From Kitasatospora aureofaciens (lineage in GTDB: Bacteria > Actinomycetota > Actinomycetes > Streptomycetales > Streptomycetaceae): 64,000 bases of DNA. The DNA lies in assembly GCA_000720845.1 (NCBI GenBank), contig JODU01000005.1, forward strand, positions 338,129 to 402,128. The letters are read 5' to 3'. The position numbers were made by a program, and so were the translations under genes. Below are positions 1-9,646 of the stretch, piece after piece. Position 1 is the first letter of the stretch. Each line of letters begins with the position of its first letter. The notes under the pieces were generated by a model. The model was not told where the DNA came from, ran no database searches, and was given only the letters and a program-made list of their open reading frames with translations.

Positions 1-1319
1 TCCTGAACGTCGCGCTGCCCGTGCTCGGCGCGGATCTCGGCATGAGCACCTCCGCCCTCCAGTGGGCGGTCACCGCGTTCGCGCTGCCGTCCGGCGGGTT
101 CCTGCTGCTCTTCGGCCGCATGGGCGACCTCTACGGCCGCCGCCGGCTCTTCCTCGCCGGGCTGGCGCTCTTCGGCGCCGCCTCCGTGCTGGCCACCGTC
201 GCCTGGGACCCGGCCTCCTTCCTCGCCGGACGGGCCCTCCAGGGCCTCGGCGCGGCGGCCATCGTCCCGACCGGCATGTCCCTGCTGACGACGACCTTCC
301 CGGAGGGCCCCGCCCGCGACCGGGCCCTCGGCATCTCCGGCACGCTGCTCTCGCTCGGCTTCACCGTCGGCATGGTGGCCGGCGGCGTCCTGACCGACCT
401 GCTGAGCTGGCGCTCCACGATGGGCCTGCTCGCCCTGTTCGCCCTGATCGTGCTGCCCCTGGCCCCGCGCCTGCTGCCCGAATCGCGGACCCCGCAGCGG
501 CCCCGCCTGGACGTCCCAGGCGCGGTCACCGTCACCGGCGGCCTGCTCTTTCTGATCTACGCCCTGACCACGGCCGCCGAGCACGGCTTCGGCCGCAGCG
601 ACGTCCTGGTCGCCCTCGTCACGGGCCTGCTGTTCCTGGCCGCCTTCGTGGCCGTGGAGTCCCGCACCCCGGCGCCGCTGGTCTCGCTGCCGATGCTGCG
701 CCGCCGCACGGTGGCCTGGGGCAACCTGGGCGGACTGGTCACCTTCTCGATGATGTCGACGGTCGTCTTCGTCCTCACCCTGTACCTCCAGGAGATCCTG
801 CACCTGAGCGCCTTCGAGACCGGCCTGGTCTTCGGCGTGCAGGGGGTGCTCTCGGTGGTGGCCGGTTCCTGCGCCCCCCGCGTCATCGGCCGGTTCGGCG
901 CCCGCCGCACCCTGGTCGGCGCGCTCGCCGGGCAGGGCCTGCTGGGGCTGCCGCTGCTGGCGACGGGGGAGGGGCGCTGGTCGGTGGTGCTCGCCACGGC
1001 CGCCGTGTCGCTCGCCAGCATGTGCCACCTGGGCGCGATCATCTCCTACGGCCTGACCGTCACCTCCGGCGTCCCCGACGAGGAGCAGGGCCTGGCGACC
1101 GGCCTGGTCACCTCGACCCAGCAGGTCGGCATCACCGTCGGCATCCCGCTCCTCGGCGTGCTGGCCACCACCGCCACGGACCTGCGCTCCGGCGTCCACA
1201 CGGTGCTGGTCCTGGACGCGGCGATCGTGCTGGCGGCCGCCGTACTGATCGCGGTGGGGCTGAGGGTGGCCCGGGCGGGCTCAGGGACGGTCGAGGCGGA
1301 GCCGGTCGGCGCGCGGTAG
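1..1319 (+). CDS. MFS drug:H+ antiporter, DHA2 type (5' truncated)
   Basis: The reading frame is open from base 3, so the start codon lies outside the window and 438 residues are visible. The first residues (LNVALPVLG) correspond to TM1 of a 14-helix EmrB/QacA-type exporter. The loop 2-3 signature GRMGDLYGRRRLF is present, and hydrophobic helices run to the C-terminus. The family exports hydrophobic drugs or metabolites across the inner membrane using the proton gradient; the substrate here cannot be told. Its last 39 bases overlap the 3' end of the convergent MmcQ-like gene. Confidence 0.9.
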   Translation, partial: LNVALPVLGADLGMSTSALQWAVTAFALPSGGFLLLFGRMGDLYGRRRLFLAGLALFGAASVLATVAWDPASFLAGRALQGLGAAAIVPTGMSLLTTTFPEGPARDRALGISGTLLSLGFTVGMVAGGVLTDLLSWRSTMGLLALFALIVLPLAPRLLPESRTPQRPRLDVPGAVTVTGGLLFLIYALTTAAEHGFGRSDVLVALVTGLLFLAAFVAVESRTPAPLVSLPMLRRRTVAWGNLGGLVTFSMMSTVVFVLTLYLQEILHLSAFETGLVFGVQGVLSVVAGSCAPRVIGRFGARRTLVGALAGQGLLGLPLLATGEGRWSVVLATAAVSLASMCHLGAIISYGLTVTSGVPDEEQGLATGLVTSTQQVGITVGIPLLGVLATTATDLRSGVHTVLVLDAAIVLAAAVLIAVGLRVARAGSGTVEAEPVGAR

Positions 1320-1652
1320 CCCGGCGACGACCAGGTCGTACGAGTCCTCGACGAGCTCCCGGACGACCCGGTCCGGGAGCTCGCCGCCGGGTCCGCCGGC
1401 CACCGTCACCGTGTTCCAGTGCCGTTTGTTCATGTGCCAGCCCGGGACGACCAGGCCCGGGTGCTCGCGCCGCAGCCGGATCGCGTCGTCCGGGTCGCAC
1501 TTGAGGTTGACGGTGAGCGGGCGCCCGTCCAGCGAGGTCAGCGCGAACATCTTCCCCAGCACCTTGAAGACGGAGGTCTCCGGGTTGAAGGGGAAGTCCT
1601 CCACCGCGGCGTTGAAGGACAGACACAGGTCGCGCAGCTCTGCGGGGGTCAT
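1281..1652 (-). CDS. MmcQ/YjbR family protein
   Basis: A 123-residue protein with the small MmcQ/YjbR fold: an N-terminal helix (LRDLCLSFNAAVEDFPF), a strand-rich core (VFKVLGKMFALTSLDG, LTVNLKCDPDDA) and the closing NTVTVAGG and DLVVAGLP segments. The family is called DNA-binding-like on structural grounds only; no cellular role is established. The start ATG overlaps the stop of the upstream CBS-domain gene by four bases (1649-1652), so it is the last gene of the phoH-ybeY-CBS operon. Its 3' end overlaps the convergent exporter gene. Confidence 0.88.
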   Translation of the reverse strand: MTPAELRDLCLSFNAAVEDFPFNPETSVFKVLGKMFALTSLDGRPLTVNLKCDPDDAIRLRREHPGLVVPGWHMNKRHWNTVTVAGGPGGELPDRVVRELVEDSYDLVVAGLPRADRLRLDRP

Positions 1653-2953
1653 TCCGGGACCGCCTCCTCGGCCGGCTTCGCCGCGGCGACCGGCTCCACC
1701 AGCACCGTCACGATCTTGTTCCGGCGGCCCGCGGCGGCCTCCGCCGTCAGCCGCAGCTCCCGGCCGTCGGGCAGCTCGACGATCGAGGAGGCACCGGCGA
1801 TCGGGACGCGGCCCAGCGCCTTGGCGAGCAGACCGCCCACCGTCTCCACGTCCTCGTCGTCGAACTCCTCCAGGCCGTACAGCTCGCCCAGGTCGCCGAT
1901 GTCCAGGCGCGCGGTGACCCGGAAACGGTCGCCGCCCAGCTCCTCGACCGGCGGCAGCTCCCGGTCGTACTCGTCGGTGATCTCGCCGACGATCTCCTCC
2001 AGGATGTCCTCGATGGTGACGATGCCGGCCGTGCCGCCGTACTCGTCGATGACGACGGCGACGTGGTTGCGTTCCTTCTGCATCTCGCGCAGCAGGTCAC
2101 CGGCGTTCTTGGTGTCCGGCACGAAGGACGCGGGGCGCATCGCGGTGGAGACGAGGTCGCTCTCCGCGTCCCGGCTGATGTGCGTCCTGCGCACCAGGTC
2201 CTTCAGGTACACGATGCCGACGATGTCGTCCTCGCTGTCGCCGGTCACCGGTATCCGGGAGAAACCGGAGCGCAGCGCGAGGGTGAGGGCCTGCCGGATG
2301 GTCTTGTAGCGCTCGATGACGACGAGGTCGGTGCGCGGCACCATGACCTCCCGCACCAGCGTGTCGCCCAGCTCGAACACCGAGTGCACCATGCGGCGCT
2401 CCTCGGCCTCGATCAGGGACTCCTTCTCGGCGTAGTCCACCAGCGCCCGCAGCTCCGCCTCCGAGGCGAACGGGCCCCGGCGGAAGCCCTTGCCGGGGGT
2501 GAGCGCGTTGCCGATGAGGATGAGCAGCGACGGGATCGGGCCCATGATCCGGGCCAGCGGCAGCAGCACGTACGCCGCCGCGGTCGCCGTGTTCAGCGGG
2601 TGCTGGCGCCCGATGGTGCGCGGGGACACCCCGACGGCGACGTAGGAGAGCAGCACCATCACCGCGATGGCGACGACCAGCGCCTCGCCGGTGCCGTCGA
2701 ACTGTCGCAGGCAGGCGTACGTGACCAGCGCGGCGGCCGCCATCTCGCAGGCGACGCGGACCAGCAGCGCCACGTTGAGGTAGCGCGTCGGGTCGGCGGC
2801 GACCTGGGCGAGCTTCTCGCCGCCCCGGCGCCCGGACCGGACCGCCTCCTCTGCACGGAAGCTGGAGACCCTCGCGAGGCCCGCCTCCGCGCACGCGGCC
2901 AGCCAGGCGACCACCACCAGGGCGACGGCGCCGGCGACGAGCGGGAGGCTCAT
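1649..2953 (-). CDS. CNNM/CBS-domain transporter-like protein (CorC/HlyC family)
   Basis: A 434-residue membrane protein. The N-terminal DUF21/CNNM region has three to four hydrophobic helices (LPLVAGAVALVVVAWLAA, then segments around residues 60-160). It is followed by paired CBS domains (VREVMVPRTDLVVI; VAVVIDEYGGTAGIVTIED) and a C-terminal CorC/HlyC transporter-associated domain. Relatives are linked to magnesium or cobalt efflux; the 'hemolysin' label is historical. Translation is taken from ATG 2953 because this overlaps the ybeY stop (ATGA, 2950-2953) and starts at the hydrophobic helix. The open frame continues upstream to 3289 only as a shadow of ybeY. In actinobacteria this gene commonly follows phoH-ybeY and precedes era. 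Confidence 0.92.
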   Translation of the reverse strand: MSLPLVAGAVALVVVAWLAACAEAGLARVSSFRAEEAVRSGRRGGEKLAQVAADPTRYLNVALLVRVACEMAAAALVTYACLRQFDGTGEALVVAIAVMVLLSYVAVGVSPRTIGRQHPLNTATAAAYVLLPLARIMGPIPSLLILIGNALTPGKGFRRGPFASEAELRALVDYAEKESLIEAEERRMVHSVFELGDTLVREVMVPRTDLVVIERYKTIRQALTLALRSGFSRIPVTGDSEDDIVGIVYLKDLVRRTHISRDAESDLVSTAMRPASFVPDTKNAGDLLREMQKERNHVAVVIDEYGGTAGIVTIEDILEEIVGEITDEYDRELPPVEELGGDRFRVTARLDIGDLGELYGLEEFDDEDVETVGGLLAKALGRVPIAGASSIVELPDGRELRLTAEAAAGRRNKIVTVLVEPVAAAKPAEEAVPE

Positions 2954-3447
2954 GAGACCGTCGGGGCCGGGGACGGGCCGGTCAGGCCCCTCTCCGCACG
3001 CCAGCCGTCCACGATCGCGGCCTGCAGACCGAACATCTCGGCCTTCTCGTCCGGCTCCTCGTGGTCGTACCCGAGCAGGTGCAGCACCCCGTGGACGGTC
3101 AGGAGCTGGAGTTCCTCGTCCATGGAGTGCTGCGTCGGCGCCTCGGTGCCCTGCTTGGCGGCGACCTCCGGGCAGAGCACGATGTCGCCGAGCAGCCCCT
3201 GCGGCGGCTCGTCCTCGTCCTTGGACGGCGGGCGCAGCTCGTCCATCGGGAAGGACATCACGTCGGTGGGACCCGGCAGGTCCATCCACTGGATGTGCAG
3301 CTGCTCCATGGCGCCGGCGTCCACGACGATCACCGAGAGCTCGGAGAGCGGGTGGATGCGCATCCGCGCGAGCGCGTAGCGGGCGATGTCGAGGATCGCC
3401 TGCTCGTCGACCTCGGTTCCGGACTCGTTGTTGACGTCGATCGACAT
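2950..3447 (-). CDS. ybeY: Endoribonuclease YbeY
   Basis: A 165-residue single-strand-specific metalloendoribonuclease needed for 16S rRNA 3' maturation and ribosome quality control. The signature zinc-binding HGVLHLLGYDHEE is intact in the C-terminal third, and the DVMSFPMDE motif precedes it. The length is normal for the actinobacterial protein. It lies 12 bases downstream of phoH and overlaps the CBS gene, a conserved arrangement. ATG 3447 gives the expected N-terminus (MSIDVNNES). Confidence 0.97.
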   Translation of the reverse strand: MSIDVNNESGTEVDEQAILDIARYALARMRIHPLSELSVIVVDAGAMEQLHIQWMDLPGPTDVMSFPMDELRPPSKDEDEPPQGLLGDIVLCPEVAAKQGTEAPTQHSMDEELQLLTVHGVLHLLGYDHEEPDEKAEMFGLQAAIVDGWRAERGLTGPSPAPTVS

Positions 3448-3459
3448 GGTCGTGCTGGT

Positions 3460-4539
<1,080 letters not shown>

Positions 4540-4644
4540 GGGCCGGCGCTCTAGGCCTGCTCGTCCTCCTCTGCGGCGTGCGCCGCGTGACGGGTGTGTC
4601 TGCTGACTCCAGCGTACGACTCCCCGCCGACAGCACCGAGGGGT

Positions 4645-5973
4645 TTATCCGACCGGTACCCGCCGCTGCCCGGAGATCAGATCCCGGAACCAGCCGTACG
4701 ACGCCTTGGGCGTGCGCGCCAGCGTCGTGAAGTCCACGTGGACCAGTCCGAAGCGGCGGGCGTACCCCTCGGCCCACTCGAAATTGTCCAGGAGCGACCA
4801 CACGAAGTAACCGCGCACGTCCACGCCCGCCTCGATGGCCCGGTGCAGGGCGCGCACGTGCCCGTCGAGGTAGGTGATCCGGTCCCGGTCGTCGAGACCC
4901 TCGTAGGAGCAGCCGTTCTCCGTGATCACGACCGGCGGGAGCCGGTCGCCGTAGCGGTCGCGGAAGCCGGTGAGCAGCTCCGTCAGCCCCTCCGGGACCA
5001 CGGGCCAGCCGAAGTCCGTCAGCGGCCTGCCCTCGATCCCGCGCACCGAGAAGGGCAGTTCCGCCGGGAGCGTCACCCCGCCGAACTCGATCTCCGCGCC
5101 CTGCGGGGCACCCACCCGGGTCGGCGCGTAGTAGTTCATCCCGTACCAGTCCAGCGGCTCGGCGATGATCTCCAGGTCGGCGGCGACGGCTTCCGGCGAG
5201 CCGGGCATCAGCTCCCCGACGCCCTCCGGGTACCGCCCGGTGAGGACCGGGTCGGCGAACAGGCGGTTCAGCAGGAGGTCGTAGAAGTCCGCCGCCTCCC
5301 GGTCGGCCGGGTCGTCGGAGGCGGACCAGGCCGGCCCGTGCGAGTTGGCGATCCCGACGTCCGTGGCGCCGGACGCGCGCAGGGCCCGTACGGCCAGGCC
5401 GTGGGCGAGCAGCTGGTGGTGGGCGGCCGGCAGGGCGTCGAACAGCAGCTTGCGGCCGGGCGCGTGGACGCCCAGGGCGTGGCCGAGCAGGGTGTGCTCG
5501 GCGGGCTCGTTCAGGGTGATCCACTTGCCGACCCGGTCGCCGAGGCGCCCCGCGACGAGGGACACGTACTCGGCGAACCGGGCGGCCGTGTCCCGCTCCA
5601 GCCAGTCCAGGCCCGCCGGCAGGTCCCAGTGGAAGAGCGTCGGGACCGGGCGCACGCCCGCCGCGCACAGCTCGTCCACCAGGCGGTCGTAGAAGTCCAG
5701 GCCGCCGGGGGAGTCCACCCGGGGCCAGGAGACCGAGAAGCGGTACGCGTCCACGCCGAGGCCCGCGAGCAGGGCGACGTCCTCGCGGTAGCGGTGGTAG
5801 TGGTCGCAGGCCACCGCCGCCGTCGAGCCGTCCTTCACCCGGCCGGGCTCCGCCGTGAAGGCGTCCCACACGGACGGTCCCCGCAGCTCGGCCGCGCCCT
5901 CGATCTGGTGCGCGGACGTGGACACGCCCCACAGGAAGCCGTCCGGGAACCGCGGCATCGCGTCAGTGGCCAT
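4645..5973 (-). CDS. GH1 family beta-glucosidase
   Basis: A 442-residue retaining glycoside hydrolase of family 1, predicted cytoplasmic (no signal peptide). The N-terminal FPDGFLWGVSTSAHQIEG is the GH1 signature. The acid/base Glu is in TLNEPAEH and the nucleophile Glu in VVITENG; the WSLLDNFEWAEGY aglycone-side motif is intact. The start is placed at ATG 5973. The longer frame to 6009 needs a TTG start that lies inside a promoter-like sequence. The substrate is probably a beta-linked disaccharide, but this cannot be fixed from sequence. Confidence 0.93.
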   Translation of the reverse strand: MATDAMPRFPDGFLWGVSTSAHQIEGAAELRGPSVWDAFTAEPGRVKDGSTAAVACDHYHRYREDVALLAGLGVDAYRFSVSWPRVDSPGGLDFYDRLVDELCAAGVRPVPTLFHWDLPAGLDWLERDTAARFAEYVSLVAGRLGDRVGKWITLNEPAEHTLLGHALGVHAPGRKLLFDALPAAHHQLLAHGLAVRALRASGATDVGIANSHGPAWSASDDPADREAADFYDLLLNRLFADPVLTGRYPEGVGELMPGSPEAVAADLEIIAEPLDWYGMNYYAPTRVGAPQGAEIEFGGVTLPAELPFSVRGIEGRPLTDFGWPVVPEGLTELLTGFRDRYGDRLPPVVITENGCSYEGLDDRDRITYLDGHVRALHRAIEAGVDVRGYFVWSLLDNFEWAEGYARRFGLVHVDFTTLARTPKASYGWFRDLISGQRRVPVG

Positions 5974-5979
5974 GCGCGG

Positions 5980-6009
5980 ATCATCCGTACCCCGGGTAAG
6001 GGAAGTCAA
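5980..6009 (-). promoter_or_regulatory. Candidate promoter for a leaderless beta-glucosidase mRNA
   Basis: On the minus strand TTGACT (6004-6009) and GATGAT (5980-5985) are separated by 18 bases, and the ATG of the beta-glucosidase follows 6 bases after the -10-like hexamer. This would give a transcript starting at or next to the start codon. The layout is common in Streptomyces but here is inferred only from spacing. Confidence 0.4.
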
Positions 6010-6030
6010 CGCCCGCGCGCACGTGCGGTG

Positions 6031-6297
6031 TTACGCCCCCTCCTTCAGCACCCGGGAGATCAGCGCGCGCTGCTCGTCCGTCAGCCGCGGATCGGCCGCG
6101 TACACCGTCCTCCCGTCCACGGTGAGCTGGTAGCTGAACCCGTCCGGCACCCCGACCGGCGGGGTGCTCCGGCCGCCGGCGACCGCCCGCTCGGCCAGGG
6201 CGTGCCACTCGTCCGCGTCGGGGCGTCCCGCGGTCTCGACCTCCGCGTGGCGTTCGATGCCCGCGAAGCCTCCTGTGCGCCTCACCTGAATCCGCAT
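6031..6297 (-). CDS. Emfourin-like protealysin inhibitor
   Basis: An 88-residue cytoplasmic protein beginning MRIQVRRTGGFAGIERH, with a conserved DEWHALAERA helix and a FSYQLTVDGRTV strand pair. This matches emfourin (M4in), the slow-tight inhibitor of protealysin-type M4 metalloproteases, whose gene characteristically sits next to the protease gene. Here it starts 21 bases after the stop of exactly such a protease, on the same strand, so the two are almost certainly co-transcribed. Assignment rests on sequence pattern plus context. Confidence 0.85.
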   Translation of the reverse strand: MRIQVRRTGGFAGIERHAEVETAGRPDADEWHALAERAVAGGRSTPPVGVPDGFSYQLTVDGRTVYAADPRLTDEQRALISRVLKEGA

Positions 6298-6318
6298 GGA
6301 CCCGTGTCTAGTACGGAA

Positions 6319-7389
6319 CTACAGCGTCCGCACCCCCACCTGCTCCCAGGCCTTGCGCACCGCCTCCAGCTCGTCCGCGTCGCCGTAGCGCTCCCGGGCG
6401 GCCTTCAGCGTCAGCGTCGCGAAGTCCGTGAACAAGGCGTCCTCGGCCAGCTCGCCGCCGGTCAGCACGTCGTACCAGATCTGCCCGGCCCGCTCCCAGG
6501 CATGTCCGCCGAGCGCGGTGGCGAGCAGGTAGAAGGCGTGGTTGGGAATGCCGGAGTTGATGTGCACGCCGCCGTTGTCGCGGCCGGTGCGCACGAAGCC
6601 GTCCATCGTCGCGGGCTGCGGGTCCTTGCCGAGCACGTCGTCGTCGTAGGCCGTGCCGGGTGCCTTCATGGAGCGCAGCGCCTCGCCCGTCACGCGCGGG
6701 GCGAGCAGCCCGGCGCCGATCAGCCAGTCGGCCTCGGCGGCGGTCTGGCCCTGCGCGTACTGCTTGACGAGGGAGCCGAAGACGTCGGACACCGACTCGT
6801 TGAGGGCGCCGGGCTGGCCGTAGTAGGTCAGGTTGGCGGTGTACTGGGTGACGCCGTGGGTCAGCTCGTGGCCGATCACGTCGAGGGCGACGGTGAAGTC
6901 GAGGAAGATCTCCCCGTCCCCGTCGCCGAAGACCATCTGCTCGCCGTTCCAGAACGCGTTGTTGTACTCGCGGTCGTAGTGCACGGTCGCGGTCAGGGGC
7001 AGGCCGGCGCCGTCGACGGAGCTGCGCCGGTACGCCTTGAGGAAGTGCTCGAAGGTGGCGCCCAGGCCCGCGTAGGCGCGGTTCACGGTGGCGTCCTGGC
7101 CGGGCTCCTCGCCCTCGCCGCGCACCTTGCGGCCGGGCAGGTCGGTGCCGTGCCGGGCGTCGTAGACCGTGCGGTGCGGCTGCTCGGCGTCGGCGCCGGC
7201 GGGCGGGGCCACGGCGGCGGCGCCGATGACCGTGGTCAGGCCGCGGCGGGTGCGTTCGGCGGCGTCGCGCTGGAGGGTGCGGCGGGCGGGCCCGGCCACC
7301 ACCGGGTCCTCGTTCCGGGCGAGCCGGTCGAGGACGTGGGGCGGCACGATGGTGCAGAAGACGGGCTGGAAGCCCCCGTATGTCGTCAT
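6319..7389 (-). CDS. Protealysin-like M4 metalloprotease (no signal peptide)
   Basis: A 356-residue M4 peptidase. The zinc motif HELTH lies at residues 174-178, the third zinc ligand is in ALNESVSDVFGSL, and the catalytic His is in GGVHINSGIPNHAFYL. It has no signal peptide and only a short propeptide (about 45 residues) containing PPHVLDRLARN, the PPxxL element typical of protealysin-like precursors, rather than the long FTP/PepSY propeptide of thermolysins. ATG 7389 is chosen because the propeptide starts there; the upstream extension to 7530 has no family match. The neighbouring emfourin gene supports the subfamily. Protealysins are found in the cytoplasm and in some bacteria act outside the cell by a non-classical route. 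Confidence 0.92.
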   Translation of the reverse strand: MTTYGGFQPVFCTIVPPHVLDRLARNEDPVVAGPARRTLQRDAAERTRRGLTTVIGAAAVAPPAGADAEQPHRTVYDARHGTDLPGRKVRGEGEEPGQDATVNRAYAGLGATFEHFLKAYRRSSVDGAGLPLTATVHYDREYNNAFWNGEQMVFGDGDGEIFLDFTVALDVIGHELTHGVTQYTANLTYYGQPGALNESVSDVFGSLVKQYAQGQTAAEADWLIGAGLLAPRVTGEALRSMKAPGTAYDDDVLGKDPQPATMDGFVRTGRDNGGVHINSGIPNHAFYLLATALGGHAWERAGQIWYDVLTGGELAEDALFTDFATLTLKAARERYGDADELEAVRKAWEQVGVRTL

Positions 7390-7581
7390 GTCCGGCACTT
7401 TCGCACTGTGTGATCGGGCTGTCACCCCTCGCAACCACGATTGGTGCAAAGCGGGGCCAGGGTGTCCCCGTGGCTCCGCCGGGAGTGGTATACGGCACTT
7501 TTTGTCCCGGTTCTCCCCTCGGTCCCGCATACTGATACGGACCCGCGTGACCCGCGTGACTCGGCTAAGGTGCTGGGCATC

Positions 7582-7629
7582 ATGCGATTCGGGCTGCTTC
7601 TCCTTAGCTGCCGCGGCGAGGGCCTGTAG
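7582..7629 (+). CDS. leuA leader peptide (LLLL attenuator peptide)
   Basis: A 15-codon open frame encoding MRFGLLLLSCRGEGL, too short for normal gene calling. Four consecutive leucine codons (CTG CTT CTC CTT) include two CTT codons, which are rare in Streptomyces. It lies 111 bases before leuA and is followed by mutually exclusive stems. Leucine leader peptides of this kind control leuA by ribosome-mediated attenuation in actinobacteria. A TAAGGT hexamer at 7566-7571, 10 bases before the ATG, could be the -10 of a leaderless transcript; no convincing -35 is visible. Confidence 0.85.
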   Translation: MRFGLLLLSCRGEGL

Positions 7630-7671
7630 AGGCCGACTCCCTCCCCGCGGAGCTTGGTGGTGCCGTCGGCC
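7621..7671 (+). promoter_or_regulatory. leuA attenuator, alternative stems
   Basis: GGCCT (7621-7625) can pair with AGGCC (7630-7634) around the leader stop codon. Alternatively GGCCGAC (7631-7637) can pair with GTCGGCC (7665-7671), enclosing a small CTCC/GGAG hairpin. The two stems share bases 7631-7634 and so exclude each other, as expected for a switch governed by where the ribosome stalls on the Leu codons. There is no U-run after the long stem, which is usual for Streptomyces terminators. Confidence 0.6.
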
Positions 7672-7740
7672 GTCCTTCCGGACACGCGGACGTCGCGGAC
7701 ACCGCCAAGACCGCGGACATCACGAGGAGCCCACGCCATC

Positions 7741-9462
7741 ATGGCCAACCGCCAGCAGCCCAGCCCCATGCCGACCGCCAAGTACCGAGGCTACGAACAG
7801 GTCGACATCGCCGACCGCACCTGGCCGGACCAGCGGATCACCACCGCCCCCCGCTGGCTCTCCACCGACCTGCGCGACGGCAACCAGGCCCTGATCGACC
7901 CCATGTCGCCGGTCCGCAAGCGCGCCATGTTCGACCTGCTGGTCAAGATGGGCTACAAGGAGATCGAGGTCGGCTTCCCGGCCTCCGGCCAGACCGACTT
8001 CGACTTCGTACGGTCCATCATCGAGGACCCGGACGCCATCCCGGACGACGTCACCATCTCCGTACTGACCCAGGCCCGCGAGGACCTGATCGAGCGCACG
8101 GTGGAGTCCCTGAAGGGTGCCAGGCGGGCCACCGTCCACCTGTACAACGCGACCGCCCCGGTCTTCCGCCGGGTCGTCTTCCGCGGCTCCCGCGACGACA
8201 TCAAGCAGATCGCGGTCGACGGCACCCGCCTGGTCATGGAGTACGCCGAGAAACTGCTGGGCCCGGAGACGGAGTTCGGCTACCAGTACTCGCCGGAGAT
8301 CTTCACCGACACCGAGCTGGACTTCGCGCTGGAGGTCTGCGAGGCGGTGATGGACACCTACCAGCCCGGTCCCGGCCGCGAGATCATCCTCAACCTGCCC
8401 GCCACGGTGGAGCGTTCCACGCCGTCCACGCACGCCGACCGCTTCGAGTGGATGGGCCGCAACCTGTCCCGCCGCGAGCACGTCTGCCTGTCCGTCCACC
8501 CGCACAACGACCGCGGCACGGCGGTGGCTGCGGCCGAACTGGCGCTGATGGCCGGCGCCGACCGCATCGAGGGCTGCCTGTTCGGGCAGGGCGAGCGCAC
8601 CGGCAACGTCGACCTGGTCACCCTGGGCATGAACCTGTTCTCCCAGGGCGTCGACCCGCAGATCGACTTCTCCGACATCGACGAGATCCGTCGCACGTGG
8701 GAGTACTGCAACCAGATGGAGGTCCACCCGCGCCACCCGTACGTGGGCGACCTGGTCTACACGTCCTTCTCCGGCTCCCACCAGGACGCCATCAAGAAGG
8801 GCTTCGACGCCATGGAGGCCGACGCGAAGGCCAAGGGCGTCACCGTCGACGACATCGAGTGGGCGGTCCCCTACCTGCCGATCGACCCCAAGGACGTCGG
8901 CCGCTCCTACGAGGCGGTCATCCGGGTCAACTCGCAGTCGGGCAAGGGCGGCATCGCCTACGTCCTGAAGAACGACCACAGCCTGGACCTGCCGCGCCGG
9001 ATGCAGATCGAGTTCTCCAAGCTCATCCAGGCCAAGACCGACGCCGAGGGCGGCGAGATCACGCCGACGGCGATCTGGGAGGTCTTCCAGGACGAGTACC
9101 TGCCCAACCCGGACAACCCCTGGGGCCGCATCCAGGTGGCCAACGGGCAGACCACGACCGACCGCGACGGCGTCGACACCCTCACCGTCGAGGCCACGGT
9201 CGACGGCACCGAGACCACCCTGGTCGGCACCGGCAACGGCCCGATCTCGGCGTTCTTCCACGCGCTGCAGGGCGTCGGCATCGACGTACGGCTGCTGGAC
9301 TACCAGGAGCACACGATGAGCGAGGGCGCCTCCGCGCAGGCCGCCTCCTACATCGAGTGCGCCATCGGCGACAAGGTGCTGTGGGGCATCGGAATCGACG
9401 CGAACACCACGCGCGCCTCGCTGAAGGCCATCGTCTCCGCCGTCAACCGCGCGGCCCGCTGA
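7741..9462 (+). CDS. leuA: 2-isopropylmalate synthase
   Basis: A 573-residue enzyme catalysing acetyl-CoA plus 2-ketoisovalerate to 2-isopropylmalate, the first committed step of leucine synthesis. The N-terminal TIM barrel carries the HMG-CoA lyase-like signature (LSTDLRDGNQALIDPM, residues about 40-55) and the metal-binding HPHNDRGT. The C-terminal third (from about residue 440) is the LeuA allosteric domain (TLVGTGNGPISAFFHALQ). The N-terminal extension and overall length match the actinobacterial long form, as in Mycobacterium. ATG 7741 is preceded by GAGGAG 11 bases upstream. Preceded by the leucine leader and followed by a strong terminator. Confidence 0.98.
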   Translation: MANRQQPSPMPTAKYRGYEQVDIADRTWPDQRITTAPRWLSTDLRDGNQALIDPMSPVRKRAMFDLLVKMGYKEIEVGFPASGQTDFDFVRSIIEDPDAIPDDVTISVLTQAREDLIERTVESLKGARRATVHLYNATAPVFRRVVFRGSRDDIKQIAVDGTRLVMEYAEKLLGPETEFGYQYSPEIFTDTELDFALEVCEAVMDTYQPGPGREIILNLPATVERSTPSTHADRFEWMGRNLSRREHVCLSVHPHNDRGTAVAAAELALMAGADRIEGCLFGQGERTGNVDLVTLGMNLFSQGVDPQIDFSDIDEIRRTWEYCNQMEVHPRHPYVGDLVYTSFSGSHQDAIKKGFDAMEADAKAKGVTVDDIEWAVPYLPIDPKDVGRSYEAVIRVNSQSGKGGIAYVLKNDHSLDLPRRMQIEFSKLIQAKTDAEGGEITPTAIWEVFQDEYLPNPDNPWGRIQVANGQTTTDRDGVDTLTVEATVDGTETTLVGTGNGPISAFFHALQGVGIDVRLLDYQEHTMSEGASAQAASYIECAIGDKVLWGIGIDANTTRASLKAIVSAVNRAAR

Positions 9463-9483
9463 CCAGCCGAATCAGCGGTTTGA

Positions 9484-9516
9484 GGTCCCGTCCGCCGGAA
9501 ACCGGTGGGCGGGACC
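9484..9516 (+). terminator. leuA terminator
   Basis: GGTCCCGTCCGCCGG can fold onto CCGGTGGGCGGGACC with a 3-base loop, giving a long GC-rich stem 21 bases after the leuA stop. No downstream U-run is present. Confidence 0.75.
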
Positions 9517-9646
9517 CCGTCATATACCGGCCATATATCTGTGATGGTCACGGAAAGGTCTCGTCCTGGGTACTGACTCCACGTCGGTGATGTGGCTAAC
9601 ATCACGCCAGCGCGACGATGCTGTCGCGCCGTTACGGAGGTGCGAC

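Noticed and set aside
4594..7413. A 939-codon open frame on the plus strand across the beta-glucosidase, emfourin and protease genes
   Set aside because: Spans three well-supported minus-strand genes; composition typical of antisense frames in high-GC DNA.
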